Assembly (NCBI RefSeq): GCF_035917335.1
Contig: NZ_CP109067.1
Location: 6,199,001 to 6,263,000 of the forward strand
DNA: 64,000 nt
Reading direction: 5' to 3'
Source of the DNA: Micromonospora sp. NBC_01813
GTDB taxonomy: Bacteria; Actinomycetota; Actinomycetes; Mycobacteriales; Micromonosporaceae
The notes under the pieces are model-generated. The model was not told the DNA's origin, did not search any database, and saw only the letters and a list, made by a program, of their open reading frames with translations. The translations under genes and the position numbers were made by a program. Below are positions 17,286 through 26,817 of the stretch, piece after piece; the stretch's first letter is position 1; every line of letters starts with the position of its first letter.

Positions 17286-18479
17286 ATGGATACCTTTGGA
17301 TCGCGGTTGCGGACGTACCGCGAACGTAGCGGTAAGACCCGGGCGGTTCTCGGCGGGCTCGTCGGCCGCAGCGCCGAGTGGGTCAAGGCCCTCGAATCCG
17401 GTCGGCTACTCACCCCCCGGCTGCCGATGCTGTTGCGGCTGGCAGAGGTTCTGGACATCGAGGACCTGTCGGCGTTGACCGGCGAGCAGTCGCTTCCGGT
17501 CGCGTCCGTCACCCGCGCTGGTCATCCCGGTATCGACAGCGTTGCCGCTGCCGTGCAGCGCACGACTCTGCCAGTTGGCGAGCCGATGGAGGCCCTGGCA
17601 CTGCGTGCCCGAGTGGATCACGCGTGGACGGCGTGGCACCACGCGAGTGCCGAGCGGACGGCAGTTGCCGCACTGTTACCGGGGCTGCTGACCGACGCCC
17701 GCCTTGCGGCTCGCCGGCTGGATGGAGTCGATCGCAGGCATGCCGCTGCTGAGCTTGCTCGGGTGTATCACCTGGTGCAGTTGTACGCGGCACACCAGCC
17801 GCAGCCGCAATTGGTCTGGCTGGCGGCTGACCGGGCGATGCTTGCGGCGCAGGACGCTGACGACCCTGGCGCGATCGCGGCTGCGGCCTGGTACTACGCC
17901 CATGTGTATCGCTCCGATGGCGAGCCCGATGCGGCGGAGCAGGTGCTGGTCGACGCGCTCGACCTGCAGGGCAGCGGTGATGGCGGTGGCGTTGAGCAGC
18001 TTGCCCGGTGGGGGCAGTTGCAACTGGGGCTGGCCTTGGGGCATGCCCGCGCCGGTCGTGCGGGGCAGGCTTGGCGGTACTGGGACTCGGCGGATGCCGC
18101 TGCGCGCCGGCTTGGTTCCGGGTACGTGCACCCGTGGTTGATGTTCGGGTCCGTGGTGGTCGATGCGTTCGGGGTGACCCTTGGCATCGACCTGGTGCGC
18201 CCGGGTGATGCGGTGCGGCGGGCTGCGGCGGTCGACTACTCGGCGCTCCCGTCCCGGACCCGTCGGGCCGGTGGCCTGATTGATGCTGCGCGGGCTCACC
18301 TGATGCGACGGGACGAGGTGGCGGTGGTCCACCTGCTCGGCCGGGCGTTGCGCGAGTCGGTGGAAACCGTCCGGCATCAGCCGTATGCCCGGGGCATGGC
18401 TATGGAGCTTGCTGGCCGCACCGGGGTGGTGGGCGAAGACGCCCGGGAGTTGGCGTTGGCGATGGGTATCGACTGGTAG
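17286..18479 (+). CDS. XRE-family HTH regulator with TPR-like C-terminal domain
   Basis: 397 residues from ATG 17286, supported by GGGAG at 17276-17280; an in-frame GTG at 17220 lies upstream. The helix-turn-helix covers about 1-65 (FGSRLRTYRERSGKTRAVLGGLVG, then SAEWVKALESGR, in part). The remainder is helical with TPR-like pairs (ARVDHAWTAWHHA, ADRAMLAAQDADDPG, GQAWRYWDSADAAARRLG). Such proteins are abundant in actinomycetes and usually bind DNA with a neighbouring gene as target; the divergent flavoprotein gene is the natural candidate. Ligand unknown. Confidence 0.85.
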   Translation: MDTFGSRLRTYRERSGKTRAVLGGLVGRSAEWVKALESGRLLTPRLPMLLRLAEVLDIEDLSALTGEQSLPVASVTRAGHPGIDSVAAAVQRTTLPVGEPMEALALRARVDHAWTAWHHASAERTAVAALLPGLLTDARLAARRLDGVDRRHAAAELARVYHLVQLYAAHQPQPQLVWLAADRAMLAAQDADDPGAIAAAAWYYAHVYRSDGEPDAAEQVLVDALDLQGSGDGGGVEQLARWGQLQLGLALGHARAGRAGQAWRYWDSADAAARRLGSGYVHPWLMFGSVVVDAFGVTLGIDLVRPGDAVRRAAAVDYSALPSRTRRAGGLIDAARAHLMRRDEVAVVHLLGRALRESVETVRHQPYARGMAMELAGRTGVVGEDARELALAMGIDW

Positions 18480-18670
18480 CTGTACCTCGGGTACAGGTTG
18501 TCCCCCTCGAACTCGTGACCGTTCGTAGTGTTCCCGATACGGCCTGCTGGACGGGTTTTCTGCTTCCAGGTCAGGCCGGCCTGCTGGGCGGCGGCTCGGG
18601 GTTGACGTGGAGAGCCACCTCGGGTCGCTGCCCTTCCAACTGCCGTCGAGGGGGCCGTGGTGCTCGGTAA

Positions 18671-19207
18671 GTGGTTTCAGCGTGCGGACATACCGGTGGA
18701 TGTGGTGTATCCGGTGCCGGGTCGGCGGCGGTACGCCGACCAGCCCACCCGGCCCGCCATGCCGGTGCCGGTGAACTGCTTGGGCAGGCTGCTGACATTG
18801 CTGGTCAGATCGGTGCGGGGCAGGACTACCGCACGGCCAGCTTCGGCCCGGCGGCGGTCGAGCTGGCGCACGTGGTGGCGGCGGTGGAGCTGGGTGACGC
18901 TCGGCAGGCGGTACGCCGACATGAAGCAGTCGCCAGACGCCACCCGTGGCAGGGGCTGCCGGCCGAGTACCGGGCGGCGTACCTGGTGGACGCGGCTCGG
19001 GCGCACCTGGAGATCGGTGACTTCGCCGCAGCGGGGCGGTGGTTGGTCGAGGCGGACCGCGTCGCACCGGCCGAGATCCGTTGCCGGCCTTCCGCCCGTA
19101 CCGTCGTGGCCGAGGTTGCCCGGTGCGGACCGGGCGTTGCCGGCGTCGCCCGACTGGCGACGGCGCTCGGGTTGACGAGATCCCAGCCACGAGTGACGGC
19201 CAACTAA
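18671..19207 (+). pseudogene. Truncated XRE/TPR regulator, C-terminal remnant
   Basis: From about residue 38 of this frame (position ~18770) the sequence resembles the C-terminal TPR half of actinomycete XRE regulators: FGPAAVELAHVVAAVELGDA, then EYRAAYLVDAARAHLEIGDF and APAEIRCRPSARTVV. It parallels the end of the intact regulator just upstream (LIDAARAHLM). No HTH part is found; the first 30 residues (SACGHTGGCGVSGAG...) look non-homologous. The stretch 18480-18670 before it shows no recognisable gene. Best read as a decayed duplicate whose 5' half was lost; its stop lies inside a large inverted repeat. Confidence 0.6.
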
Positions 19208-19248
19208 CCTTATTCGGGCCGCATAACGTCAGTTAGCCGTCACTCGTG
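19188..19248. terminator. 21-bp inverted repeat, likely terminator
   Basis: Arms 19188-19208 and 19228-19248 pair over 21 bp with two G-T-type mismatches, loop 19 nt containing a further TTAT/ATAA pair. It includes the stop codon of the truncated regulator and lies 90 bases before rsmI. No U-run follows, as is common in high-GC actinomycetes. Confidence 0.65.
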
Positions 19249-19328
19249 AGGTCGGCGCGGCCAGTCGGCGATAGGGCTGCGACGGGGCGGCGGCCGGCCG
19301 CCGCCCGGACGGCGACAGGGCGGGTGGC

Positions 19329-19334
19329 TACCAT
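19329..19334 (+). promoter_or_regulatory. Putative leaderless -10 (TACCAT) of rsmI
   Basis: TACCAT ends 6 nt before the GTG at 19341, which has no Shine-Dalgarno sequence. Confidence 0.45.
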
Positions 19335-19340
19335 CGCCGG

Positions 19341-20267
19341 GTGAGTGAGGCGCAGCGGGGGAGCGACGAGGGCGGGCAGCGGGGGACTGAAGGCGCGCAG
19401 GGCGGCGACGAGGGCGAGCCGCGGCGCGGCACGCTGTCGGTGGTGCCGACGCCGATCGGCAACCCGCGCGACATCACGCTGCGGGCGCTGGACGTGCTGC
19501 GTACCGCCGGGTTGGTCGCCGCAGAGGACACCCGGCGGGCCCGGCGGCTGCTCGACGCGCACGGCATCGACGTCCGCATCGTCAGTTGTTACGACCACAA
19601 CGAGCAGGCGCGTACCGGGCAGTTGATCTCCGCCCTGAATGCCGGCACCGACGTCGCGTTGATCTCCGACGCGGGTACGCCGCTGGTCAACGACCCCGGC
19701 TACCTGGTGGTCGGGGCGGCATTGGCCGAAGGGCTGCGGGTGGATCCGCTGCCGGGGGCGAGCGCCGCGCTGAGTGCGCTGGTCGGCTCCGGGCTGCCGG
19801 CCAGCCGGTTCCTGTACGTCGGTTTCCTGCCGCGCAAGTCGGCGGCCCGGCGTACGGCGTTGGCCGAGGTCGCCCCGGTGGCCGCCACCTTGATCTTCTT
19901 CGAGGCGCCGCACCGAGTGGTGGAGATGCTGGCCGACGTGCGTGAGGTGCTCGGTGACCGGTCGACGGCGCTGGTGCGGAACCTGACCAAGTCGTACGAG
20001 GAGTGGCTGCGCGGGCCGTTGTCGCAGGTGCATGCCGAGTTGGCGGCCCGGGACGAGGTGAAGGGCGAGATCACCGTGGTCGTGGACGGTGCCCGGCGGC
20101 GCGAGTCGACCACCGGAGGGGTCGGCGCTCTCGACCCGGACCGGGTGATCGAGTTGCTGCTCGCAGCCGGGTTGGACACCCGGACGGTGCGGTCGTTGGC
20201 CGGGGAGTTGACCGGGCTGGCGCGCAACGAGGTGTACGACCGGGTGGCGGCGCTTCGCCCGCGCTAG
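19341..20267 (+). CDS. rsmI: 16S rRNA (cytidine1402-2'-O)-methyltransferase RsmI
   Basis: 308 residues. After a 30-residue Glu/Gly-rich leader the tetrapyrrole-methylase fold begins with LSVVPTPIGNPRDITLRAL near 33, followed by AAEDTRRARRLL, SDAGTPLVNDPG near 115, LPGASAALSALVGSGLP near 138 and FFEAPHRV near 180, all RsmI signatures. It 2'-O-methylates C1402 of 16S rRNA in the ribosomal P site using S-adenosylmethionine. GTG start at 19341. No operon partner is adjacent; the next gene has its own promoter. Confidence 0.96.
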   Translation: MSEAQRGSDEGGQRGTEGAQGGDEGEPRRGTLSVVPTPIGNPRDITLRALDVLRTAGLVAAEDTRRARRLLDAHGIDVRIVSCYDHNEQARTGQLISALNAGTDVALISDAGTPLVNDPGYLVVGAALAEGLRVDPLPGASAALSALVGSGLPASRFLYVGFLPRKSAARRTALAEVAPVAATLIFFEAPHRVVEMLADVREVLGDRSTALVRNLTKSYEEWLRGPLSQVHAELAARDEVKGEITVVVDGARRRESTTGGVGALDPDRVIELLLAAGLDTRTVRSLAGELTGLARNEVYDRVAALRPR

Positions 20268-20349
20268 ACGGACAGGCGCCGCGCCCGCGCTGACGCGCTG
20301 ACGGGCCGGCGTGGGGCGGGTCGCCGATGACAGCTGTCGAATCGATCTA

Positions 20350-20406
20350 TTGACATGCTCGAAACACGCTGCGAATATTCGAGTACTGCGGGTGGGAGCG
20401 CTCCCA
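20350..20406 (+). promoter_or_regulatory. GH9 promoter with CebR-type operator
   Basis: TTGACA (20350-20355), 17-nt spacer, GAATAT (20373-20378) forms a plausible vegetative promoter. The perfect 14-bp palindrome TGGGAGCGCTCCCA at 20393-20406 sits at the expected transcription start region. This is the consensus CebR operator known from Streptomyces and relatives, released by cellobiose/cellotriose. Regulation of the endoglucanase by cello-oligosaccharides is a firm inference. Confidence 0.8.
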
Positions 20407-20485
20407 TCCGCTGCTTTCGATGCACGACCGCCTTCGCGGCGTCCGGCCCCACGGCGGCGCCGCACGACCATCGAAAGGATCCGGC

Positions 20486-22750
20486 GTGTCGATACTCCCT
20501 CGGCGGCGGACCGTCCCGCTTGCCGTAACCGTGGTGACGGCGCTGACCGCCACCGCCCTCACCGCCGCGACCCCTGCCCACGCGCAGGAGGAAGCACCCG
20601 AGCAGATCGTCAACGGCACCTTCGACGACGGTCACGCCCCCTGGTGGGGCACCCCGAACATCACCCTCGACTCCAGCAGTCAGCAGCTCTGCGCCGACAT
20701 CCCCGGCGGCACCGTCAACCCCTGGGACGTGATCATCGGGCAGGACAACATTCCGCTGGTCGCCGGGGAGACGTACGAATACAAGTTCTTCGCCACCGCC
20801 ACCCCCAACAAGATCGTCCGGGCGCTGATCCAACTGCCGGTCGACCCGTGGACCCAGTTCATGGCGGCCAACCCCGAGGTCAGCGTCTCCGGCAACAACT
20901 ACACGTACACGTTCACCGCACCGGCCGACCTGCCCAACGCGCAGGTAGCCTTCCAGGTCGGCGGCAGCGCCGACCCGTGGCGGCTCTGCCTCGACAACGT
21001 GTCGCTGCGCGGCGGCGCCGAACCGGAGGAGTACGTGCCGGACACCGGACCCCGGGTGCGGGTCAACCAGGTCGGCTACCTGCCCAAGGGGCCGAAGAAC
21101 GCCACCATCGTCACCGACGCCACCGATCCGCTGCCCTGGAAACTGCACGACTCCAGCGGCAAGGTCGTCGCCAACGGCAAGTCGACCCCGCGTGGGCTGG
21201 ACGCCTCCTCCGGCCAGCAGGTCCACTCGGTCACCTTCAGCCGCTTCGTCCGGCCCGGCACCGGCTACACGCTGGTCGCCGACGGCGAGACCAGCTTCCC
21301 GTTCGAGATCGGCACCAGTTTCTACACACAGCTGCGCGCCGACGCGCTGAAGTTCTACTACACCCAGCGCAGCGGCATCGAGATCCGCGACGAGCTGCGG
21401 CCCGGCTACGGCCGCCCGGCCGGGCACGTCGGCGTCGCGCCCAACCAGGGTGACACCGCCGTACCGTGCCAGCCTGGCGTCTGCGACTACACGTTGGACG
21501 TCTCCGGTGGCTGGTACGACGCCGGTGACCACGGCAAGTACGTGGTCAACGGTGGAATCTCCGTCTACCAGCTGATGAGCGAGTACGAGCGGGGCCTGCG
21601 GGTCGGCCAGGGCAACTCGTGGCTGCAGCGCGACGGTGTCCTGGACCTGCCGGAGAGCGGCAACAAGCTGCCGGACATCCTCGACGAGGCCCGCTGGCAG
21701 CAGGAGTTCCTGCTGAAGATGCAGGTCCCGGCCGGCAACCCGTTGGCCGGCATGGCCCACCACAAGATTCACGACGCCGCGTGGACCGGTCTGCCGCTGC
21801 TGCCGCACCTGGACTCCCAGCTGCGGGAGCTGCACCCGCCGTCGACCGCCGCCACGCTCAACCTGGCGGCGACTGCCGCCCAGGCGGCGCGGGTGTTCAC
21901 GCCGTACGACGAGGCCTTCGCCGAGCGCAACCTGCTCGCGGCCCGCACCGCGTGGGCGGCGGCCAAGGCCAACCCGGAGATGTACGCCGATCCGGCCGAC
22001 GCCACCGGCGGCGGTCCCTACGACGACGTCGACGTCACCGACGAGTTCTACTGGGCGGCCGCCGAGCTGTACCTGACCACCGGGGAGCGGGAGTTCCGCG
22101 ACTTCGTACTCGCCTCGCCGCACCACACCGGTGACATCTTCAAGGAGGGTGCCTTCGGCTGGCAGTGGACCGCGCCGCTGGGCCGGATGGCGCTGGCCAC
22201 GGTGCCGAACAGCCTGCCGGGCTGGTGGCAGGTGCGGGCGTCGGTGATCGAGGCGGCGGACCGCTACCTGGCCACTGCCCAGGCCCACCCGTACGGCGTT
22301 CCGTACGCCCCGGTCGGCAACATCTACGACTGGGGTTCGAACAGCATCGTCGTCAACAACGCGATCGTGATCGCCACCGCGTACGACCTGACCGGCAAGG
22401 AGAAGTACCGGGACGGGGTGCTGCAGTCGATGGACTACATCTTCGGCCGCAACGCGCTCAACATCTCCTACGTCACCGGCTACGGGACGGTGTCGTCGCA
22501 GAACCAGCATTCCCGCTGGTACGCCCGGCAGCTCAACGCGGACCTGCCGAACCCGCCGCGCGGCACGCTCGCCGGTGGCCCGAACTCGTCGATCCAGGAC
22601 CCGGTGGCGCAGCGGTTGCTGACCGGCTGCGCGCCGCAGTTCTGCTACATCGACGACATCGAGTCCTGGGCCACCAATGAGTTGACCATCAACTGGAACG
22701 CGCCGTTGGCCTGGATCGCGGCCTTCATCGCCGACCAGGGTCGCGGCTGA
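20486..22750 (+). CDS. Secreted glycoside hydrolase family 9 endoglucanase with N-terminal CBM4-like module
   Basis: 754 residues from GTG 20486 (AAAGGAT ribosome site); the frame is open upstream to 20420. Signal peptide about 1-34 (cut near AHA-QE). Residues about 40-180 form a CBM4/9-like beta-sandwich ([17 protein letters not shown], then CLDNVSL), 190-275 an Ig-like CelD_N domain ([16 protein letters not shown]), and 280-750 the GH9 barrel. Catalytic aspartates are in [14 protein letters not shown] near 340-350, the His in [10 protein letters not shown], and the proton-donor Glu in [13 protein letters not shown] near 730. It cuts beta-1,4-glucan outside the cell. Monocistronic under a CebR-type operator. 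Confidence 0.95.
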   Translation: MSILPRRRTVPLAVTVVTALTATALTAATPAHAQEEAPEQIVNGTFDDGHAPWWGTPNITLDSSSQQLCADIPGGTVNPWDVIIGQDNIPLVAGETYEYKFFATATPNKIVRALIQLPVDPWTQFMAANPEVSVSGNNYTYTFTAPADLPNAQVAFQVGGSADPWRLCLDNVSLRGGAEPEEYVPDTGPRVRVNQVGYLPKGPKNATIVTDATDPLPWKLHDSSGKVVANGKSTPRGLDASSGQQVHSVTFSRFVRPGTGYTLVADGETSFPFEIGTSFYTQLRADALKFYYTQRSGIEIRDELRPGYGRPAGHVGVAPNQGDTAVPCQPGVCDYTLDVSGGWYDAGDHGKYVVNGGISVYQLMSEYERGLRVGQGNSWLQRDGVLDLPESGNKLPDILDEARWQQEFLLKMQVPAGNPLAGMAHHKIHDAAWTGLPLLPHLDSQLRELHPPSTAATLNLAATAAQAARVFTPYDEAFAERNLLAARTAWAAAKANPEMYADPADATGGGPYDDVDVTDEFYWAAAELYLTTGEREFRDFVLASPHHTGDIFKEGAFGWQWTAPLGRMALATVPNSLPGWWQVRASVIEAADRYLATAQAHPYGVPYAPVGNIYDWGSNSIVVNNAIVIATAYDLTGKEKYRDGVLQSMDYIFGRNALNISYVTGYGTVSSQNQHSRWYARQLNADLPNPPRGTLAGGPNSSIQDPVAQRLLTGCAPQFCYIDDIESWATNELTINWNAPLAWIAAFIADQGRG

Positions 22751-22784
22751 TCCACCCACCCCTTTCAAGATCGCGACGACCCTC

Positions 22785-22858
22785 CAAGATCGCGACGATC
22801 TTGCACTTATCGTTGGACTAATCGGACAAAAACTCTCGATAAGTGCAAGATCGTCGCG
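22785..22858. terminator. 22-bp perfect inverted repeat between convergent genes
   Basis: Arms 22791-22812 and 22837-22858 are perfectly complementary with a 24-nt AT-richer loop. A smaller palindrome CAAGATCG-cga-CGATCTTG (22785-22803) competes with the large stem, and its half CAAGATCGCGACGA also occurs at 22766-22779. It separates the GH9 and M28 genes, which converge, and so may terminate both. Confidence 0.7.
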
Positions 22859-22871
22859 GCAGGCGCTGGGG

Positions 22872-25310
22872 TCAGTAGGTGTAGGTGCGGGCGACGGTGA
22901 CCAGTTCGGCGGTGTGTGAGCCGGCGATCCCCACCCCGGCCGGCCGCGGCGTGAAACCGGGCAACTCGTCGAGCCCGTCACTGCCATCGGCCACCCGCAA
23001 CCGCACCGACCCGGCCGCATCCGAAGAGCCAGCATCCGAAGATCCAGCGTCGGCGGCCCGTAGCACCAGCACGATCTCCACCCCTTGTGGAGGCGGGGCG
23101 TGGAAGACCGTACCGAAACTCCACGCCCCGTCCGGGGCGGTGCCGGCCGGCGAGACCGGCACCGACCGCCCGGCGACCGTCGCCGACACCACCTGGGTCG
23201 CGCCGGCCGCCACGTGTAGCGCCACCAGCCGTACCTGGCGCTGCGGCAGCAGCCGCAACCGCAACGTACGCAGGCCGTCGGCGGCCACCCCGCTGTCGTC
23301 GAGCACGTCCAGCGCCGGTGCCGGCAGGTCGGCGGGCTCCGCCGGCCCGCTGGCCAACGCGGTGGTGCCGAACAGCGGGAACTCGGTCGCGACCGAGGCG
23401 GCGCCGCCGTCGAGGTAGCCGGCGGTCCACGGCTGCGGACTGGCCTCCCGGCTGAACCAGCGGGCGTCGCCGGTGTCGCTGTCCAGCGCGTACATCAGCT
23501 GGGTCGGCACCGGATGCGCCGCGTCGAACCGGTCCACGACCAGGCCGACCACGGTCAGCACCAGCGCGGCCAGGCCGGTGGCCACCGCCGGCACCGGGCC
23601 GAACCGGCGGGCCCGGAGGGCCGCGACCCCCCGCTGCCCACCGGCCTGCGGCAGCGTCAGGTCGAGCACCGGCAACGCGACCAGAGCCAGCAGGACCGCG
23701 AAGAACGCCGCCGCCCCGCCGGTGCCCATCCCCAGCGCCGGGAAGAGCAACACCACCGTCGGCGCCAGGATCAGCACCCCGACCGACGCGCCGGCGACCA
23801 CCGCGACGACCGGCCACACCCCGGTGGTACGCAGCGACAGCGCGACGAAGCAGCCGGCCGCCGCGGCCAACGCCGGCAGCACCGCCAGGTAGGACCCACC
23901 GGGGGCGACGGCGGCGAGCAGTACGCCGAGCAGCGCCAGCCAGCCCAGCCCGCCGACGGCCAGCGCCGCCGGGGAGACCCGTCGGCGCAGCAGGGCGTAC
24001 CAGGTGAAGACGACGGCGGCGGTGAGCGCCAGCACCGCCAGCCGGTACGGCACCGGCCGGTACGGGTCGAGCAGATCGGCGTACTCGGGACGGGCCGCGA
24101 CCACGACGGCCCACAGCCCTTGCGCGGCGGCCGGCGCGGCGACCAGCGGGATGATCGTCAGCCCGAAGCCGGCGGCCAGCTGCGGCCAGCTGGCCCGGCC
24201 ACGTCGGCGGACCAGCCAGGTCAGTACGCCCACCGCCAGCACGGCCAGCACCGCCAGTGGCCAGGTCAGCGTGCCCGCGTAGTGCACCAGCCCGGCCGGG
24301 GTGGGGAAGTAGGTGGCGTCGGAGCCGACGGCCAGTGCCGGGATGTCCGCCGCTCCGAAGCCGAGGGCCAGCCCGAGGGTGTTGTCGCCGTGGTGCTGCA
24401 GGCTGGCCCGATTCATCGACGCCGGGGTGTCCTGCGGCGTGTGGTAGATCGCCGATCCGTCGATGTACGCCGAGTTCAGGCCGGCGAAGCCGGCGTCGAG
24501 GAACGGGGTGAAGTCGGTGTCGTTGGGCAGCAGCCGATAGACCTCCACGGCGAACGACGTGCCGATCGGGTGCGGCGCCGAGCGGCCGAACACGTCGACC
24601 AGGGCGGCGTTGTTCCGGGACGTCTCGAAGGTGACGACCGGTCCGCTGCTGCCCCGCGCCTCCAGGTTGAGTACGACGGTGTCGCGGCTGGTGGCCAGCC
24701 CGTGTTCGGCGACGAAGGCAGCCGCCCCGCACAGGCAGGCTTCCTCGGCGTCGGTGAACAGCAGCACGACGTCGTTGCGGGGCTGCTCGACCTCGGTGAG
24801 CGCGCGGGCCACCTCCAGCAGGGTGGCGACGCCGACGCCGTCGTCGTTGGCACCCGGGCTGACCTGCACCGAGTCGTAGTGGGTGACCAGGATGACCTGT
24901 CCGGTCGGGTCCGAGCCGGGGATCTGGGCGATCACGTTGCGGACCCGGGCCAGGGTGGCGCCGCTGGCGGCACCGCTGAGCTGGCCGGCTTCGCCGCCGA
25001 TCGTCTCCTGCACCTCCGGGACCAGGCCCAGCCCGGTCAGCGTCTCGACGAGGTAGGCGCGGACGTCGTCGTTGGCGGCGCTGCCGACCGGGTGCGGCAC
25101 CGCGGCGACCTGTTCGACGTGCCGGTGCGCCCGGTCGGCGCTGAACTCGGTGACCGGGGTGTCGACGTCGCGGGCCGCCGGTGGGCGCAGGTGCAGCAGC
25201 GCGGCGGTGCCGATCAGTCCCAGGACGGCCAGTGCGGCCAGCGCGGCGGGCAGTCGTCGACGAGGGCGGGCGAACGCCCGGTCGGCGGCGGTGGCGAGAG
25301 GTGCGCCCAT
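22872..25310 (-). CDS. Membrane-anchored M28-family zinc peptidase
   Basis: 812 residues: one N-terminal membrane helix (about 22-42), an extracytoplasmic M28 aminopeptidase domain (about 60-340), about nine further membrane helices (350-600) and a C-terminal beta-rich external domain (640-812). Zinc-site motifs are LVTHYDSVQVSPGANDDGVG near 140-160 (His and bridging Asp), DAEEACLCG near 188-196 (catalytic Glu pair) and a later His near YHTPQDTP (about 290). The architecture resembles vacuolar-membrane-protease-type M28 proteins. Divergent from the signalling operon. Substrate unknown. Confidence 0.88.
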   Translation of the reverse strand: MGAPLATAADRAFARPRRRLPAALAALAVLGLIGTAALLHLRPPAARDVDTPVTEFSADRAHRHVEQVAAVPHPVGSAANDDVRAYLVETLTGLGLVPEVQETIGGEAGQLSGAASGATLARVRNVIAQIPGSDPTGQVILVTHYDSVQVSPGANDDGVGVATLLEVARALTEVEQPRNDVVLLFTDAEEACLCGAAAFVAEHGLATSRDTVVLNLEARGSSGPVVTFETSRNNAALVDVFGRSAPHPIGTSFAVEVYRLLPNDTDFTPFLDAGFAGLNSAYIDGSAIYHTPQDTPASMNRASLQHHGDNTLGLALGFGAADIPALAVGSDATYFPTPAGLVHYAGTLTWPLAVLAVLAVGVLTWLVRRRGRASWPQLAAGFGLTIIPLVAAPAAAQGLWAVVVAARPEYADLLDPYRPVPYRLAVLALTAAVVFTWYALLRRRVSPAALAVGGLGWLALLGVLLAAVAPGGSYLAVLPALAAAAGCFVALSLRTTGVWPVVAVVAGASVGVLILAPTVVLLFPALGMGTGGAAAFFAVLLALVALPVLDLTLPQAGGQRGVAALRARRFGPVPAVATGLAALVLTVVGLVVDRFDAAHPVPTQLMYALDSDTGDARWFSREASPQPWTAGYLDGGAASVATEFPLFGTTALASGPAEPADLPAPALDVLDDSGVAADGLRTLRLRLLPQRQVRLVALHVAAGATQVVSATVAGRSVPVSPAGTAPDGAWSFGTVFHAPPPQGVEIVLVLRAADAGSSDAGSSDAAGSVRLRVADGSDGLDELPGFTPRPAGVGIAGSHTAELVTVARTYTY

Positions 25311-25590
25311 GTCGTTCTCCTGCCCTGGGGCGGTCGGGTGTGTACATCCTGCCCAACCTGGGCCGGCCGGGTCACCTGACGACGGCCCGGTGGCCTAGTT
25401 TTGTGAACATGTCCGCCCCTCAGCTATCGAGCCGACCGAGTGTGCCGTCGGCGGCGGTTCGGCGTGCGCGGGTTGGGTGCCCCGCGCTGGTTGTGTGCCC
25501 TGGTCGGGTGGGGGACTATCAGCGGGTCTTCGAGAAGGAGCCGACCATCGATACTCACCGAGTGCGGCTGCTGGCCAGTGGTAGGCCGGC

Positions 25591-26817
25591 ATGACCGGTT
25601 CGTCGCTCGTGCCGCCCCGCTCGCATCCGCACCAGGGGTCGGGTGCCACGGTCCCGGTGCTGCCGACGGATCGGCTGCGGGTGCTGCTGGTCGAGGACGA
25701 CGAGGGCGACGCCTTCCTGGTCGGCGAGTTGTTGGCCGAGGCGCGGGCCGCGGTCGATCTCGTGGTGGCGAACAGCCTCAACGAGGCCCGGGAGCGGATC
25801 GCCGGGGTCGACTGTGTGCTGCTCGACCTGGGGTTGCCCGACGCGCAGGGCCTCGACGGGCTGCGCCGGGTGCTGAGCATGGCGGGTCGGGCCGCGGTGT
25901 GCGTGTTGACCGGCCGTCAGGACGAGCACCTCGGCATCGACGCGGTGGCCGAGGGCGCCCAGGACTACCTGGTCAAGGGACAGGTCGACGGGGTGCTGCT
26001 CAGCCGGGCACTGCGGTACGCGGTGGAGCGCAAGCGGGCGGACGAGAGCACTCGTCGGCTGCGTGAGGTGGAGCTGCGGCAGGCCGAGTCGGCCCGGCTG
26101 GAGCGCGGGCTGCTGCCGCAGCCGCTGATGCAGACCGACGAGGTCTCGGTGCACACCTTCTACCGGCCGGGACGGCACGCGGCGCTGATCGGCGGCGACT
26201 TCTTCGACGTGGTGCAGACGCGGCCGGGGCGGATCGATCTGATCGTCGGCGACGTCTGTGGGCACGGCGCGGACGAGGCCGCGCTCGGGGTCGAGTTGCG
26301 GGTCGCCTGGCGGGCCCTGGTGCTGGCCGGGGTCGCCGACGACGCGGTGTTGCCGGCGCTGGAGCAGGTGCTGATGAGTGAGCGTCGGCTCCGGGAGATC
26401 TTTGCCACGGTCGCCGAGGTCCGGCTGGATCTGGTGGCGAACCGGGCCACTGTACGGTTGGCGGGACATCCACCGCCGCTGCTGTTCAGCGGTGGCCGGG
26501 TCGTGCCGGTGCCCGCACCGGGTGGCCTGCTGCTCGGTGTCCAGCCCCGCCCACCCCGCGCTTTCGATGTGGAGTTCGACACCGATGAGTGGTCTCTGTT
26601 GATGTACACCGATGGTCTGATCGAGGGTCGGGTCGGCGATTCCGACGAACGGCTGGACGTGGCCGGGCTGCAACGGCTGGTCTGCGAGCCGGCGGCCCGT
26701 GGCGTGTCGTTGCCGGCGCTGCCCGGTTGGCTGGTCGGTCGGGCCGAGGAGATCAATGGCGGTCCACTCGCCGACGACGTCGCGATGCTGCTGGTCAGCC
26801 GGGGTGGCGGCCGGTGA
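25591..26817 (+). CDS. Response regulator with PP2C (SpoIIE/RsbU-type) phosphatase output
   Basis: 408 residues: REC domain about 30-145 (LRVLLVEDDEGDAFLVG; phospho-acceptor Asp in CVLLDLGLPD; conserved Lys in DYLVKGQ), a coiled linker 150-180, and a PP2C/SpoIIE domain 185-405 with the metal-binding LIGGDFFDV, IVGDVCGHGADEAA, YTDGLIEGR and ADDVAMLLV. Such proteins dephosphorylate Ser/Thr on anti-sigma-factor antagonists. The TGA stop overlaps the GTG of the histidine kinase gene (GTGA), so the kinase is the expected partner. The 280 bases upstream show no gene. Confidence 0.93.
   Translation: MTGSSLVPPRSHPHQGSGATVPVLPTDRLRVLLVEDDEGDAFLVGELLAEARAAVDLVVANSLNEARERIAGVDCVLLDLGLPDAQGLDGLRRVLSMAGRAAVCVLTGRQDEHLGIDAVAEGAQDYLVKGQVDGVLLSRALRYAVERKRADESTRRLREVELRQAESARLERGLLPQPLMQTDEVSVHTFYRPGRHAALIGGDFFDVVQTRPGRIDLIVGDVCGHGADEAALGVELRVAWRALVLAGVADDAVLPALEQVLMSERRLREIFATVAEVRLDLVANRATVRLAGHPPPLLFSGGRVVPVPAPGGLLLGVQPRPPRAFDVEFDTDEWSLLMYTDGLIEGRVGDSDERLDVAGLQRLVCEPAARGVSLPALPGWLVGRAEEINGGPLADDVAMLLVSRGGGR

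Noticed and set aside
20393-20406. Perfect palindrome as a simple terminator
   Set aside because: It lies in the promoter region of the GH9 gene, matches the CebR operator exactly and is followed by no T-run, so an operator is the better reading.
20264-23035. 923-codon minus-strand open frame opposite the GH9 gene
   Set aside because: It is a shadow of the GH9 frame in very GC-rich DNA: no family motifs, Arg/Gly/Val/Asp-rich composition typical of antisense frames, and it would overlap a gene with signal peptide and catalytic motifs.
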